DNA of 61,055 bases. It comes from Geosiphon pyriformis. Its lineage: Eukaryota > Glomeromycota > Glomeromycetes > Archaeosporales > Geosiphonaceae. The position numbers and the translations under genes are program-made. Shown one piece after another: positions 21,529-35,100 of the stretch. Each line of letters begins with the position of its first letter. Positions within the stretch are counted from its first letter, which is position 1. The notes beneath the pieces were generated by a model that saw only the letters and a list, made by a program, of their open reading frames with translations, made no database searches and was not told where the DNA came from. The stretch lies in the NCBI GenBank assembly GCA_016748015.1, contig JAAOMT010000664.1:714000-775054 (forward strand). Direction: 5' to 3'.

Positions 21529-23352
21529 ATGTCGAAATCTATTCTCAGGGGTGCTCTTGAGATTTTAGTCTCTAGCCACCAATTACAACTTGTGGCAACT
21601 GCTATCGGTGCCAGCCTTTTTACTGGACTCGCTCTGTCTTCCTATAATACCTTTCAAAGAAATCAGCGAACTATAGCCGCTAAAAGGGAGGCACCCGATG
21701 TCACGCAACCGACCGTTGTTTTCTCTAGGGATGTAAAAGATAGTACCCCGACTCACGAGGAATATGACGAGACACTTATCAAAGAACAGCTTGCGAGAAA
21801 CATAGCATTTCTCGGTGAGGCTGGGGTTGAGAAGTTACGCTCGTCATTTGTGATCATCGTTGGAGCTGGTGGAGTCGGTTCTTGGGCAGCCCTAATGCTT
21901 GTACGCTCAGGTGTTGAACACATAAGGATTATTGATTTCGATCAAGTCACTCTAAGTAGCCTTAATAGACACGCAGTGGCCACTCATGAAGATGTCGGCA
22001 CGCCAAAGGTGATCGCATTGAAAAGGAATTTTGAACAAATCGCACCCTGGGCAAAGATTGAACCTTTGACTGAATTGTTTAACAAAAATACTGCGCCTAA
22101 ACTTTTAGCTGGTAATCTGAATCATAGTCATTGGCTAGATTCTTCTAGTGAGTTCATTATTTATATAGCCTCATTTTTACTGTCATTGGGTCTCCTTAAT
22201 TTCATAGATCAACCTGACTTCATTGTTGATGCCATTGATAACATCGATACAAAGCTTGCATTAATAAAGTACTGCCATGATAAAAATCTACGCGTAAATA
22301 AATTCATCCTTGTCTATAACCTTTTAATTCTCTTTGAATAAATGACAACTGAAACATTAATTGAATAGATTATTAGTTCGATGGGGGCCGGGGCAAAAGC
22401 TGATCCTTCGCGAGTACAATTAAGCGATATCAGTGAAACATTAGGTCTGATATGATCTTCATTTATCAAATTTTAAATTTTGCTATTTTTAAATGGCCAA
22501 ATTTCAATTTCAATTATTATCAGAGGATCCATTAGCAAGGGTGGTGAGAAGGCGTCTCCGTAAAATGAATGTTGAATCTGGCGTACCAGTAGTATACTCA
22601 ATTGAAAAGCCAAATATCAAACTCTTGCCATTAGGTATTTTCGTGGCGTCGAGTTACATAGAAACTCTTCATCTTTCAGATATTACTAATTAGAATCGCA
22701 TATGTCTCAGACGAAAGTCGGCTCGGCAACGCTGATGAGTATGCGACCTTACCAGATTTCCGTGCGAGAATTCTTCCAGTTCTGGGTATATTTGAAAGAA
22801 CATTTTTTTGATTGCCTGTTCAAGGCTAATAAGATCAGATTTTAAATTTTTTTGTTACATTTAGGAACTATCCCGGCGATCTTTGGTATGTCGATTGCGG
22901 CCTACATAATTACTACCTTGGCTGGTTATCCTATTCAACCACTTGCGTATAAAAATCGCGATGCATTATACTCGCGTATACATCGAGAGCTGCAAGTGAG
23001 AGAAAAAAAGTAAGTTAGGGTGGGCTTTTTCATACTGCAAGAATTAAATTTTAATCCAGTATATTATCCCTGCTTTAGCAATATTCCACTGGATAAACGT
23101 GACGTTGGATATGCTGTTGACGAGATTTGGCGAGGGCGAAGTGCAATTTCTGGAGCTTTGGATAAACTAACGCTTTTAAGATGGGATAAAGATCAGCAAT
23201 TGAGCCTACAAAATTGTATTCTGATGACTAAAGAAGAAGCAGGGGCACACGAAGCAATAATAGGGAAACCGGAAGATTATTATCCGAAAGAAATTGTGGA
23301 ATTGGTGCATGCCAGGTTCAAGGAGGAGAAGGATATATCAGTGTATAGATAA
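21529..23352 (+). CDS. E1-like tRNA t6A dehydratase (Tcd1/Tcd2/TcdA family)
   Basis: Seven exons: 21529-22111, 22208-22293, 22369-22444, 22524-22642, 22680-22785, 22865-23009, 23079-23352, giving 462 residues. The fourth intron (37 nt) is the weakest call. A hydrophobic segment near residues 18-38 (VATAIGASLFTGLALSSY) fits the mitochondrial outer-membrane anchor known for the yeast enzymes. The ATP-binding fold has IIVGAGGVGSWAALML (about 108-123), IIDFDQVTLSSLNRH and DFIVDAIDNIDTKLALI; downstream come SSMGAGAKADPSRV and the C-terminal DEIWRGRSA helix. Tcd1/Tcd2 adenylate and dehydrate t6A37 of tRNAs to cyclic t6A. The family lacks the catalytic Cys of ubiquitin-type E1s. Confidence 0.9.
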
Positions 23353-24086
23353 TTTCAATTTAAGAAATAATTGTGGATCAAAAATAACTCTTAGAAAAAC
23401 GAGAAATTATTCAATTATTAAACCAACTATCCCTCTATGAAGCTGCCACGCAAAACGCATAAAACAATCAAGGACGCTGGAATCTGTGAGCGTGATTATT
23501 GTGACAATTTAATTGTATGTTTATAGCAATATTCCATAATATTGATGCCTAACTTTTTTTCCAAAAAATGTGAAATACCAAATTTTTCCTAGTCGCTTGG
23601 ATTTTTCCGGATTTTATATTCAAAAAAGACATTATCATTAATGCCAATACACATTTTAAGACAAACTTTAGGTACTCTAAGAATAATATACTTAAATCTC
23701 TATTGTATTTATATATGTAACTTGACAAAAAAAAGTTCAAAGTGTTTGTGATGCTAATAGGCTCTCCTGGCGATACATCAATTTAGATATAATTTCACTC
23801 GAAAAAAGTTCTATTGCCTTGAAGCTGGCTTGACAATCATTTTTTTCGCTGATGTTGGAGTATAATCCCGAACTTTTGGCGTTAAAAGCGTATTCAATAG
23901 ATATCTAATTTAAACTGAATGAACAAAAGCTTTAATCCAGCGAACCGAATACGAAAATTGAATCCAATGCCTCCCCCCAAATTCGTGGTTTTCCGTTAAT
24001 TTTCACCGAGAATACCGTACCCAAGAAACCGTTTTCTCTTGTATCAAGGACTCTTGGAATTTATAAATATGCCCTCAAGTACTAGT
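23353..24086. other. Convergent intergenic region
   Basis: Lies between the ends of the plus-strand Tcd gene and the minus-strand NoxR gene. No coding or RNA feature was recognised. Confidence 0.5.
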
Positions 24087-26759
24087 TCAGGAATCAACGA
24101 TCCAAACCTTTCCGAAAAAAAGCAAAATATTGTTAATTTATCATTCGAATCAACAAAATCGAGATATGATGGCAACTAACCTCCAACCTGCCAATGTCAT
24201 CCTTGACGTTCGCCATACCCAAGGCCATTTCTAAATCTTCTTGATCAGTCATCATTACCATCTCACCATCTTCATCTTTGTATTTTAGACGAAAAGGTGA
24301 TGATGATGGTCCAAACTTTTCTTGAATTCTTTTGAGAAGTTCAGTAAAATTAATAGTTGATGGTACAAGAATGGCTCGAGTATCTTTGTAATAGCATTTT
24401 ATTTTTATCTAAAGAATGATATGCAGATGATTCAGAAAAAGGTCGAGAATAATAAAATATATATTTATTCGAAAAGATCACATCAAAATACCTTGGCCGG
24501 TAGTGTAAATGAAGATTCGTTAAATGTTTGTTGGTCATTGAACTTTTGAGCTTGATCAGAAACCATCTCGAATTGTGCTTCAATCTCCTCTCCATACTGA
24601 TAATCATTTTCTCCACCGCTTCCACCACCTCCATGTTCTTCCTCGTAATCCTCCTCTGATTCTTTTCCAAATTTTAAATTAACATAACTAAAGAATTCTT
24701 GCTCTGAAGTTGGAGGTGATGGTGGAGTTAACAAACCAGATTGAGAATTTTCCCGAAGTGGAGATGGTTTGAAACTTGGTCCTTTTACTTGAGGGGGTGA
24801 ATTTCGTCGCCTCACACTCTGTGATCTTAAGGGACTTTTAGTATTGGAACCGTTTCCATTTCCATTTCCATTTCCATTTCCATCTCCATTTAATGCTGAT
24901 GAATGAAAATGTCTGTCTTCTCCGGTGTGGTATTCCTCATTTTTGGACGCATAATGATGGGCTTGATTATAGGCCCCATTAATATTAGAATACATAGATT
25001 CTGGTTCTTCATGGTATTGAATGTAAATATTGTTGTTAGGTTCATCAGAAAGAGTCATTTTTGCCATGCCTGATTGTATTTGTTGAGCTTGAATCTGTTT
25101 TTGCAAGAATTGTGTACGAATAAGAGTACCTTGCCGTTGTGGAGATTGAGTTTTTTCTCTGGATGGGCTGCGTTGTGTATTTCTCAAGGAATATTGTCTT
25201 TGGGGGATGTTATGGGTTTCTTTGTTATTGCTCGAGATATTCTTCATGGAACTTTGTCGTTGCGGTCCGGGGGGTAATTTTGGTGAAGGGCGTCCACTAT
25301 CAATAGTATTTGAGCGGTGATGTATTCTCAAATCTATGGGTTTTCTCAGTGATCCAAATCTGGATAATAGAGCACTACCATTTGTATTAGAATCCGAAGA
25401 AGTGGGCAACCTTTCGGGATATGTTTGTTGGGAATTAGTTTCATCATTTCCAAAATTCGGATGCGTTGGTTTTGAAGGAGAATTTTTTCGGCTAATATTC
25501 CTTCTTAAACTAAGATTTCTCCCACGAACTGGGAAAGGAGGTTGTTTGGGATTCGAGGATAATGATCTTGGACGTAATGTAGGTGATGGAGGTCTCAATC
25601 CTATTTTATCCACTTTTCCATCGGTTTTATCTTTTTTAACGGGATTTGTTGTGGTTAATTCTGCATTTTGCTTCTTCTGCGCACCTGTAAAACCGACAAA
25701 TGCATCCTCCGGATCAACCGCAGCAACTAATTTAGCCTTTCCTAGATAGTCTTTGGTTTTCGCATTTTTCAATTTCCCTTCGGCAGGTCGGTATATAACA
25801 CCAACAGGGATCGAAAAAACAGTAAATCCCTAAATATTCATCATATAAATTATTAGTACTAATGTTTGTTTGCTATTTTGATAAATATTGAAATTATATT
25901 TCGATTAGCTTACTTGACCCTGAATACCAATAGCTTCATTGATGACTTCATGTTCTTCAGTTTGTTTCTCTTTAAGGCTGGCAGCCAAATCATTCATTCC
26001 TTTTTCCGTTTGTCCAAGGTATAAATAGCAAAGGCCACGATTAAATAAAACCTCACAGGAATATAGACGAAATTTGAGCCCAAGCTGTCCATAGTCAATC
26101 AACATATTTCCACGCAAATACTAGGATAAAAAAATGATTAGGGAGCTGTTAGAGAAATAGGCTTAGATTGGAAAAATTAAAAATATCTCTTACCAATAAG
26201 GAATTATTAAAACAGCTAAGAGCAGCGTCAAATTGTAATAATAAAAAATGAGAGACACCCTTTTGAAAATAAGCAGCCGCGAAATAAGTATCGGCATTTG
26301 TAGCCTCCTTATAGCATATACACTATTGATTAATGAGAATTAGAAGTTATTCGGGGATATCATAGATAACGAAAAAATGAAAAAAATCGATTAAAAAAGT
26401 ATAATAATTACAGCTTGCTCGTGTTCACCAAGGGTAGCATAAATCAATCCCATATTAAAATGAAATTTAGCCGAATCCGCAATGGTCTATTGAATAGATG
26501 TTTTACATTAATCAAGTCAATAAGTAAAGAAAACTAATGATTCTTAAACTCAAGAATATTTTGTTGATGAGGTAGCTACCTCAAATATTTTCAAAGCCTT
26601 TTCAAAATCTTGTTCATCATAAGCCGCCACCGCTTCTCCCCATTGTTCGAGTTCATACTGAGAAATAAAAGAAAGGGAAAGAAAATATATTTTTTTTTAA
26701 TAAAAATTTAAGAGATAAAGGAAGAAAAGAATTGGTTGAACAACAACCTTTAAAGCCAT
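24087..26759 (-). CDS. NoxR / p67phox-like NADPH oxidase regulator (TPR + PB1)
   Basis: Eight minus-strand exons (26759-26748, 26657-26580, 26486-26412, 26322-26194, 26120-25914, 25829-24492, 24408-24181, 24107-24087) give 695 residues. The first exon is 12 nt (MALK) and the last 21 nt. Residues 1-165 are TPR repeats (WGEAVAAYDEQDFEKALKIF, FHFNMGLIYATLGEHEQA, VLFNRGLCYLYLGQTEKG). Residues about 168-215 match the activation segment (FSIPVGVIYRP, DYLGKAKLVAAV). A long Ser/Pro/Arg-rich linker follows, with a Gly-Asn repeat (24846-24888). The C-terminal PB1 domain (about 614-695) has KCYYKD and the acidic OPCA motif KYKDEDGEMVMMTDQEDLEM. With Rac, NoxR activates fungal NoxA/NoxB for superoxide production in polarised growth and symbiosis. 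PB1 pairs with Bem1 or Cdc24 in other fungi. There is no SH3 domain, as usual in fungi. Confidence 0.92.
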
Positions 26760-28382
26760 TTCTGTACGATGAAAAATAATAATATGTTTATATGTTTTTT
26801 GAGAAATATTTACACGGAAATTTTGTTGAAGTTTTTTTATTAAAATAGAAAGGAATGTGATTTAGTTGAATAAGTTTACAAAGTATCTTTCAATTGAACC
26901 AGCAATCAAAAGGGATCGAAATTGAGAAAATTTCTAACTATATATATATATATTCTTTATAATTCATAAATTTTCTTCTCCGTTCTTAAGAACAAGAGCA
27001 AAGAACAATTAATAATAATAATAGTTTCGAAAGAGAAAATATAATCTTTCTTCTGGAAAGGATAATAGAGTCCCTGGAAACGAGAGGTATAAAAAATTAA
27101 ACTCATAATAGTTTCTGAAAAAATTATGCTTAATAAAGAATGGTCAACAAATACACACATACACACACGCACATACACACAGTTGAAAGATCGAATGATA
27201 CACTCATCTAATTAAGTTGAGATGTTAATGGAACAGTCTCGTTTTATCAGAAGTAGTGAAACAGTAGAGTATGAGATTAATACTACCCCGAATTGGGGAA
27301 TAAAAATTTCGAAACATTAAGAGGAACACAAATTTAACTATCAGGGCGGATAACTTGGCGATCAGGCTGATGTCGCGTTCCGAAATACTTTGGCAGTATG
27401 CTACTCAAAAGATAAACCTTTTTTAATAATAAAAACTTATGAATTTTTTTACAAAAAATGTTATAATTAATTTTATTATAATTAAATAATATAATAATAA
27501 CAACAATAATAATAATAATAAAAATATTTAATTATTTTTAAGTAATGTTTTTTATTAAATTATTAAATTTATTGATTACTAATAAAAAAAACTGGTAAAA
27601 CGCACATAATTTGATTTAGCCACAATAATTTCAAGCAATAATATAATAAATAATATCAACATTATCATATTACTTAAAAAACTTTTTTAGGTCTAATTAT
27701 AGTAATACCATTTTATTAGTTAATTTTAATACAATATTTTGAGTTTCAAAATTTTTTGGTCTCAATTAAAACAAAATCATTAGAATTATAGATTACTGAA
27801 AAACTTTTAAATTATAATTTGAACAACTTTTCCAGATTCCCGAACCATGACGTTTAAAGGCGCATAAAATGCACATGATAGGAAACCCTTTCACAAAAAA
27901 GGATTCTTGGCTCAATATTGAGGACTCAGCCCTCAATTTCGGAATTTCTTGATCGCTTGGTTACTACCGACTGCAAATGTAGTCTCCTTCTTCGTCTTGT
28001 GATTCGAATAATGACCCTTTCGATTATGAATCTTTGTTCTCATTTTCGCTGAGGAAAAGCTGCGTAAGTAGCAGCAATCAAAAAATTCTAATCTCTTAAC
28101 TTTTAGAAAGGATTTTCCCGAAAAATTTCAATATATATTATTTTAAACGTCTGATCGAGATTAGGAGGAAAATTTAAGAATAATCTAGTCAAAAAGTTCC
28201 TTTGATTACGAGCACAGAATCAAAAAGAATGATGAGGTTTTAGAAACAAGAACTCCTCACACCAAGAATCATAGCATGAGAAACACAAGATTTCTTTCCC
28301 CACAGTATACGAGAATTTACCCCAAAGATTATCCAGAAATTTAGCGAGGGAATCTTTTCGACATGAATGTAGTGTACCACAA
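26760..28382. other. Intergenic with AT-rich core and CA microsatellite
   Basis: Contains the promoter side of the NoxR gene, a CA/TA-rich microsatellite (27151-27181) and a strongly AT-rich core at about 27400-27830. No gene was found. An open minus-strand stretch (26957-27178) is tyrosine/leucine-rich and spans the microsatellite; it is not credible. Confidence 0.5.
27151..27181. repeat. CA-rich microsatellite
   Basis: Imperfect ACAC/ATACAC tract of about 30 nt upstream of the NoxR gene. It is interrupted by single T and G substitutions. Confidence 0.8.
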
Positions 28383-29016
<634 letters not shown>

Positions 29017-29825
29017 TTTTTAATATAAAATAAAAAATCAAAGAAGAAAAAATATTTTACAGTCGATGTTTGAGCATTTTCAATCTTTTTTCTTAGCCAC
29101 TAAGAATTGAGGTCATCTGATTTCAACATTCAAGGAACCCTGACTTTTTTTAAAGTCTGTACACTATATTTTCTATTATAATCCTCCAAAATCCTTTTTA
29201 CTTGTTGTGGATGTTTGTCTAACCATACAAAAAATCAATCGATTGCTTACTCAAAACGTTAACCTTTTGTCCTGAAAAAGTCAATTCCGACAACTTTTCA
29301 ACTGTTCATACCGCACGATTCCTTACCTTACTTCCTCGTAAGTATCAATTTTGCTGAGTTTTTCCAAAACTCAGCTGTTATGATAAACTTCTAAATAAGT
29401 GATTAAGGACTTAGATTCAAGTCACTTAACCTTAAATGGTTTTTATTCGCGTAATCAGCAAAGGGCGACGCGTCGTGTATAATTAAAATGAGGGGTTTTT
29501 ATTTCTACCCATATAAAACTTTCGCTACCAATATTTGGTATGACGTTTCGAAAAAAAACCTTTATTAATATTAAAATTTATTTTCGAATTTCTTCCTTTA
29601 GCATTCAATTTTTTCTGGAAATACTACTTTTTTGGCTTAGATAGCAGGAAATTTGGCAAAATAAGAGGGTACTTAACCCTTTTTTTTTTTGAAGATTAAA
29701 ATTAATTCTTTTCAAAAAAATTTCGAAATTTAAAACTATCATTTTTCAACAAATGCTTACCATGATTGTTCCAATGTTTCTCTTTGTTTGCGTCAATCTT
29801 ACTATGATCTCAAGAATTTAAAGAT
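29017..29825. promoter_or_regulatory. Divergent promoter region of eL42 and the Kelch-BTB gene
   Basis: About 810 bp with pyrimidine-rich tracts and no credible coding sequence. Start codons face away from each other, so both promoters must be here. No specific factor site is claimed. Confidence 0.45.
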
Positions 29826-31490
29826 ATGTTCTCAGACGATTCCTCTCTTGTAAGCACACCATCACCAAGCTCCTCATCGTCATCATCAACTTTAGCAACG
29901 ACCCCGATCCTTGCAACAGGCGAATACAAATCATCACCGAGATCTTTATCCTCAATTGATTATCCGCTTCCAACAAGGACAAAAGGAGTTTCTGTTAGCT
30001 GCCTCGTAAATGCTTCCATCACAATCGTTCCAAACAAAAATGATTGGGAACAACCACCCGAATATCTTTATGTCTTTGGAGGTTTTCATCAATATACCGA
30101 TGAAGTTTATAACGACTTATACAGATTAAATCTTAAAGAGATGAAATGGGAAGAGATTATTTACCTTAAAAATTCACCCCCCTCCAAACGCAATGATCAT
30201 ACAGCATCATTGTGGAAAAGAGAAAAGCTAATCATATTTGGTGGGACAGATTCAGAAGATAAATATTGTAATGATGTGGTGATTTTAGATTTGAAGACCA
30301 TGACTTGGGAAAGGCCACAGTTGCGTGGGTATATTCCAAGTGGTCGAGCTAAACATTCAGCGACCATTTATAATGACAAATTGTATATCGTTGGTGGCTC
30401 AAAGGAAGACGGGGAAGTTTCAATGGAAATGAACTGTTTAGATTTGGGATCATGGACGTGGGAAGAACCAATCCCTTTCGTACAAAGACATTCACATTCG
30501 TCCTTCGTATTTCAGGATCGTCTTTTCGTCTACAGTGGATACACTCAAGAAATGGATCGTGAGAAATCGTTAGCCATCTTGGATTTAGAAACTAAATTAA
30601 TATCAAAAATTGAAATCATAAGTGATATTGCTCCTGAGATGAATGGCCAACATTTTGCTCAATTATGTGGTGATGAATTAATTGTTGTCGTCACTCAATC
30701 ACCAAAATACGGTCAAGAAGTATCAACCGGTATATGGGCCCTTGATTTAAGATCCTTTCAATGGGATCAGCATAAAGGTGGAGAGAGACTTGTTCAAGGA
30801 AATTGGCATTATTTTGCTATGGCTGAACATTCCCCTAGATTTTTTTTATTCGGTATTGACGAGAAAGATTCAGACGAATACTTTTCAAATGTTTTAAGTG
30901 TGGACCTTCAGGAATTTGGTCATCTCAAAATTCCACCTTCGTCAATGGGCTTGGATTTTCAACATTTATTTAATGATGTAACTACTTCCGATTTCACTAT
31001 TCAATCACATGATGAAGATTCTTCACCAATTTACGCGCACAAGATCATTCTACTTGCTCGATGGCCTCATTTTGGGAATATGATCAGTTCCGGTATGACT
31101 GAATCATTTGGCAGTAATCTCACTGTTCCAGAATCTCATGCTACTGTAGAAGCTTTCATCTTTTATCTTTACACCGATACTGTCAACGAAAATTTACCAA
31201 TTGATATAATTGGGGATCTCATGATCCTTGGCAACATGTACTTCATTCCCAGGTTGACGGCGTTATGTTGTCTTCGCCTAAATCAAAGCATCGATATCGA
31301 AAATGTGGCGATTATCTATCATTGTGCCTCTGTTGCTGGGGAACATGGCCTAAAAAAACGCGCATTAAAATTTATCAACACAAATTTTGGCCCCGTTTCC
31401 AAATCAAATGGGTTTAGGACATTACCAAAAGTAGTTTTGTTTGATTTCTTGGACAACTTACCAGAAAAAGCCAAAATCAGTGTGGATTAA
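29826..31490 (+). CDS. Kelch-repeat BTB/POZ protein
   Basis: Intronless, 554 residues. A Ser/Pro-rich N terminus (1-60) precedes Kelch repeats at about 80-370 with the usual Gly-Gly and Tyr/Trp spacing: YLYVFGGFHQYTDEVYNDLY, EKLIIFGGTDSEDKYCNDVV, KLYIVGGSKEDG and RLFVYSGYTQEMDREK. The BTB domain spans about 388-490 (SDFTIQSHDEDSSPIYAHK, LARWPHFGNMISSGM, EAFIFYLYTD), followed by a short helical tail. The Kelch-then-BTB order resembles LZTR1-type and Dictyostelium proteins rather than metazoan BTB-BACK-Kelch proteins. Such proteins often act as Cul3 adaptors. That role is inferred, and the substrate is unknown. Similar fungal paralogue families are large. Confidence 0.87.
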   Translation: MFSDDSSLVSTPSPSSSSSSSTLATTPILATGEYKSSPRSLSSIDYPLPTRTKGVSVSCLVNASITIVPNKNDWEQPPEYLYVFGGFHQYTDEVYNDLYRLNLKEMKWEEIIYLKNSPPSKRNDHTASLWKREKLIIFGGTDSEDKYCNDVVILDLKTMTWERPQLRGYIPSGRAKHSATIYNDKLYIVGGSKEDGEVSMEMNCLDLGSWTWEEPIPFVQRHSHSSFVFQDRLFVYSGYTQEMDREKSLAILDLETKLISKIEIISDIAPEMNGQHFAQLCGDELIVVVTQSPKYGQEVSTGIWALDLRSFQWDQHKGGERLVQGNWHYFAMAEHSPRFFLFGIDEKDSDEYFSNVLSVDLQEFGHLKIPPSSMGLDFQHLFNDVTTSDFTIQSHDEDSSPIYAHKIILLARWPHFGNMISSGMTESFGSNLTVPESHATVEAFIFYLYTDTVNENLPIDIIGDLMILGNMYFIPRLTALCCLRLNQSIDIENVAIIYHCASVAGEHGLKKRALKFINTNFGPVSKSNGFRTLPKVVLFDFLDNLPEKAKISVD

Positions 31491-32142
31491 AAATTGTTCT
31501 TTCGTTAGCAATAACTTCTTGCTGATTTTTGGTAGAGTAAAATATATTTTCAACCATCCGATTAAAAATTTCGCTCTCTTGATATAGAACGAAAGCTTGC
31601 TTTAGAAAACAAAATGTTTTCTCATCCCGGCATAAAAGGGTCATAAATTTAATCTTCTCACAAATCATGTTTTCCTCTAATAGGCATTTAATGTACGATC
31701 TCAATAAACTCACGTGCGATAGTTTGTGATAATAATTTTCTGGTGAGACGTTATGAGTAATGTATATTTTAATTTTTATGAAAAATTTTTTGACCATTTT
31801 AAATTGCTTGGATCTCAATTTCCAAGTGGTGGTTTGTTATTTTAAAAAAGTAGAGCCGTCGTCCTAAAGAACGAAATATGTATACAAAGCACAAATCCAA
31901 AATAAATGTCCCGAGGTTACATAAAATATTTTTTATGCAGCGACATTTTAGATGGCGTCCATCCAGTGGTTATTCAAGCTGTAACGTGGTTCCAAAGTTT
32001 GATATGTCTCTTCGTCCCTTGCTAATGAGCGAAGAAGAATACATTCCCTATATTTTTTAACCCACCTCGTCTTTCATTTTTCTTGAAATGAGTCTTCGCC
32101 TTTGATAAGTTTCAAAAATTCCAGATCAAGAAACAAAGCGTA
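31491..32142. other. Intergenic
   Basis: Upstream region of the helicase gene. A minus-strand frame (31477-31818, 113 codons) and a plus-strand frame (31878-32060) are open, but neither has recognisable features. The minus frame overlaps the Kelch-BTB stop. I do not call them genes. Confidence 0.4.
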
Positions 32143-35100
32143 ATGGATAGGAAAGATCCGATGATAAACCTTTACATTCTACCTCGAGACCAGGAGTTTA
32201 CACACCCTACCTACATTTTTAAAAGAAACAACGTTGAAAACTATAACTTTGACCAAAAGATGATGCTTATGAAAGAAACGAGATCGAGAACACTAGAAAT
32301 ACCCACTTACCACCCACAACAAAATGAAGAGGATCAGAAAAAGGACTTGGATTTCGTCAGCGTCTTTCAATCTCAACAAAGTTTCGAATCTTCTGTCATT
32401 GAACAACAGTTCTTTTCACGACATTATCTTCACAATAATGGGATTCATTTTTTGGATGAACAAATATATCCCTTGCCCAATTCTATATATTCTCGTAGGC
32501 CCATGGAGGTCACAGAGACTGGTGTCAGCGAAACTTCAAAATTCTCGCAATATCCTTTCTCCTTTCGGTCTGACAATGCTTTATCATTAAATCAATATCG
32601 GAAATATTCCACATTACATAGCCAAACCACAATTGAAACCTCAAATCATTCTATTGACTCTCAAGCTCGAGGAGATCAGGATATCAATTGGATATCCAAA
32701 AGCAAAAAATCAAAGCGATCCCAATCTCTCGCATCTTTTTCGCCACTCAATCGTACTCGAGGCATAACCTTTAGTTCACCTCCATCTTCACCTTCACCAC
32801 CCTCTCCTTTTATCAAGGTTTCTAAAAATGAAAAACAAAAAACAAAAGAAAAACAGATTACCAGCAATCAAAATCGAAAGATTACACTAAAACAGACATT
32901 CAAGAACGACAATATAACAATGGAACCAAACCAAATTCTCAATAATAGAAGTCAAAAAATGGAAAAAATGCAGTCGTTGAACAAAGAGATTAAAACATTA
33001 AAGAAACAAACATCCAACAATGAAAGTCCTGGAAAATTTAAAAAACTGGTTCTTAATGATGAAAATAAAAAAGAAACAAAACTGAAAACCATAAATGAAA
33101 GTCAAAAAACTAGAAAGAAACAGACACCTGACAATCAAAGTCAAGGTTCTGTATCACCTTTGTCTTCCACGGTACCTCTGAACCCAAAAGCCCAAAAGTT
33201 ACCACCCATTCCAAACCAGTTGGCTTTTGGTAATGTTGGTAAAAATCGAAAAATTCCGAAGTCGAAAATTGCCCTAATTGAACAATTAGGTTTCCAGCTC
33301 TCCTCAGAAACTAGGCGAAAGTCTTCCCCAATTCCCTCGAAAAATGTTCCTAATAAACTAACACGACCTTCTATTCTTCCTAAAGTTTCATCTTCACCTC
33401 GGAAAAAAAACGCGTCAGGCATCATTTATACCATGGAATATATCAAAAGAACATATGATACGAAAACTGTCAGCTCTAATAAAGAAAACGCAATTTGGGC
33501 TGTAAATCCCAAAAACTTTCTCCTTGATACTGTGGAGTATGAACTCAAGTGGGAATTATTGGGACCTGCTAACCAAAGATTTCATCGCGCCACTGTTACA
33601 ATACAATTAAATGATACAACTATAGCAGTCCAAGGTGACGGTTTAACTAAGAAAGAAGCCGAAAGACTTGCCGTCCTGCATATTTGTTATGAGCTTTATA
33701 CTAAAGGATTGATACCAGAATTAATAAAAAGAAAATCCGAACTAAAAGCGACTGAAAAAATTGAGACGGAAGCAAAAAAACACGTGTTTGAATATTGTGC
33801 AAGATTTGATCATGTTCCAGTTTTTAATACTTCAGAGATCAATAATAAATTTTGGGAAGCCACCGTAGAACTTCCTTCGCAAGAAATTATCGGTTTTGGT
33901 CGCGGGAAAGTAAGGAAAGATGCCGAATTATTAGCTGCTGCAGATTTCAAAAAGAAAGCTGAAGAGTATCAACTTCGACATGGAGGAGAGTCAATCTCTC
34001 AAACACAAAATAAATATCTTACGGAGGAAATATCAAGAGATTTTCTTCAATTCTATTCTAAGTACAAGAAATTGAAGAACCCTGAATTAAAAAGCAATTT
34101 AATTGATAAAAATTCGTGGGAAGGATCAATATCGATAGGAAATAAGGTTGTTGGCGTCAGCAGACAAGAGAGCAAAAATGATGCACATATGGCTGCTTAT
34201 TTCGAAGCTGCGATTTCGTTGCGGAAAGAACATACTGAAGTCTGGTCAAAGTTTGAATCAAAAGGTGGACTTAAACCCACCGTTCATTTTACGATTGGCG
34301 ATACAACTTCCCGATTACTTCAAAGATTAGTGGACGAAACTAGGCGGGCACCTATGTTCCAAAAAAAGGCGGTTAATTTGACATCAAAAAATGAAAGAAT
34401 CAAACCGGAAGCTAAGGATCAACCTCCAGAACCTGAACAATTGAAGGTTCTAGAAGCTGTATCTGAGAAGCTCTATGATAAACATCAAGAATATTTGAAT
34501 TCGAAAGAAACCCTTAAGATGCGCTCTATCCGTGACCAACTTCCAATTACTCAATATAGTGGTCCGATTTTAGAGGCCATAGAAAATAATCTAGTGACAA
34601 TAATCGTTGGTTCGACTGGTTGTGGGAAAACTACTCAATTACCCCAGATTCTTTTTGAAGACGCAATACAGAAACGGAAAGGTGCTCAATGTAATATTAT
34701 TGTTACTCAGCCTCGTAGAATTGCTGCAATATCGGTTGCTCAAAGAGTAGCCGTTGAACGATCAGAAAAATTGGGACAAACCGTTGGATATCAAGTTCGC
34801 TTCGAAAACCAAATGCCTTCGAAAACAGGGAGCATTTTGTTTTGCACTACGGGACTTTTTCTTCGTCGATTGCATGACGAAATTTCTGCGAAAGATCCGT
34901 TCGAAGGAATAACCCATATTGTGGTAGATGAAGTTCACGAAAGGGATATTAATGCTGACTTTTTATTAGTCATTTTAAAACGCATTCTTGATGAGCGACG
35001 TCGCAATAATCGCTCCCCCATAAAATTGATTCTTATGAGTGCTACCATTGATTCTGGAGCGTTCGCCGAATACTTCGGAACTTTTTCTTCAAATGGGAGA

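Noticed and set aside
25336-25749. 137-codon plus-strand ORF inside the NoxR linker exon
   Set aside because: Antisense shadow of a long disordered coding exon.
26957-27178. 73-codon minus-strand ORF
   Set aside because: It starts in a CA microsatellite and encodes low-complexity residues; no support.
31477-31818. 113-codon minus-strand ORF after the Kelch-BTB gene
   Set aside because: Overlaps the stop of the confident gene, has no recognised motif and biased Lys/Phe/Ile composition expected of random AT-rich DNA.
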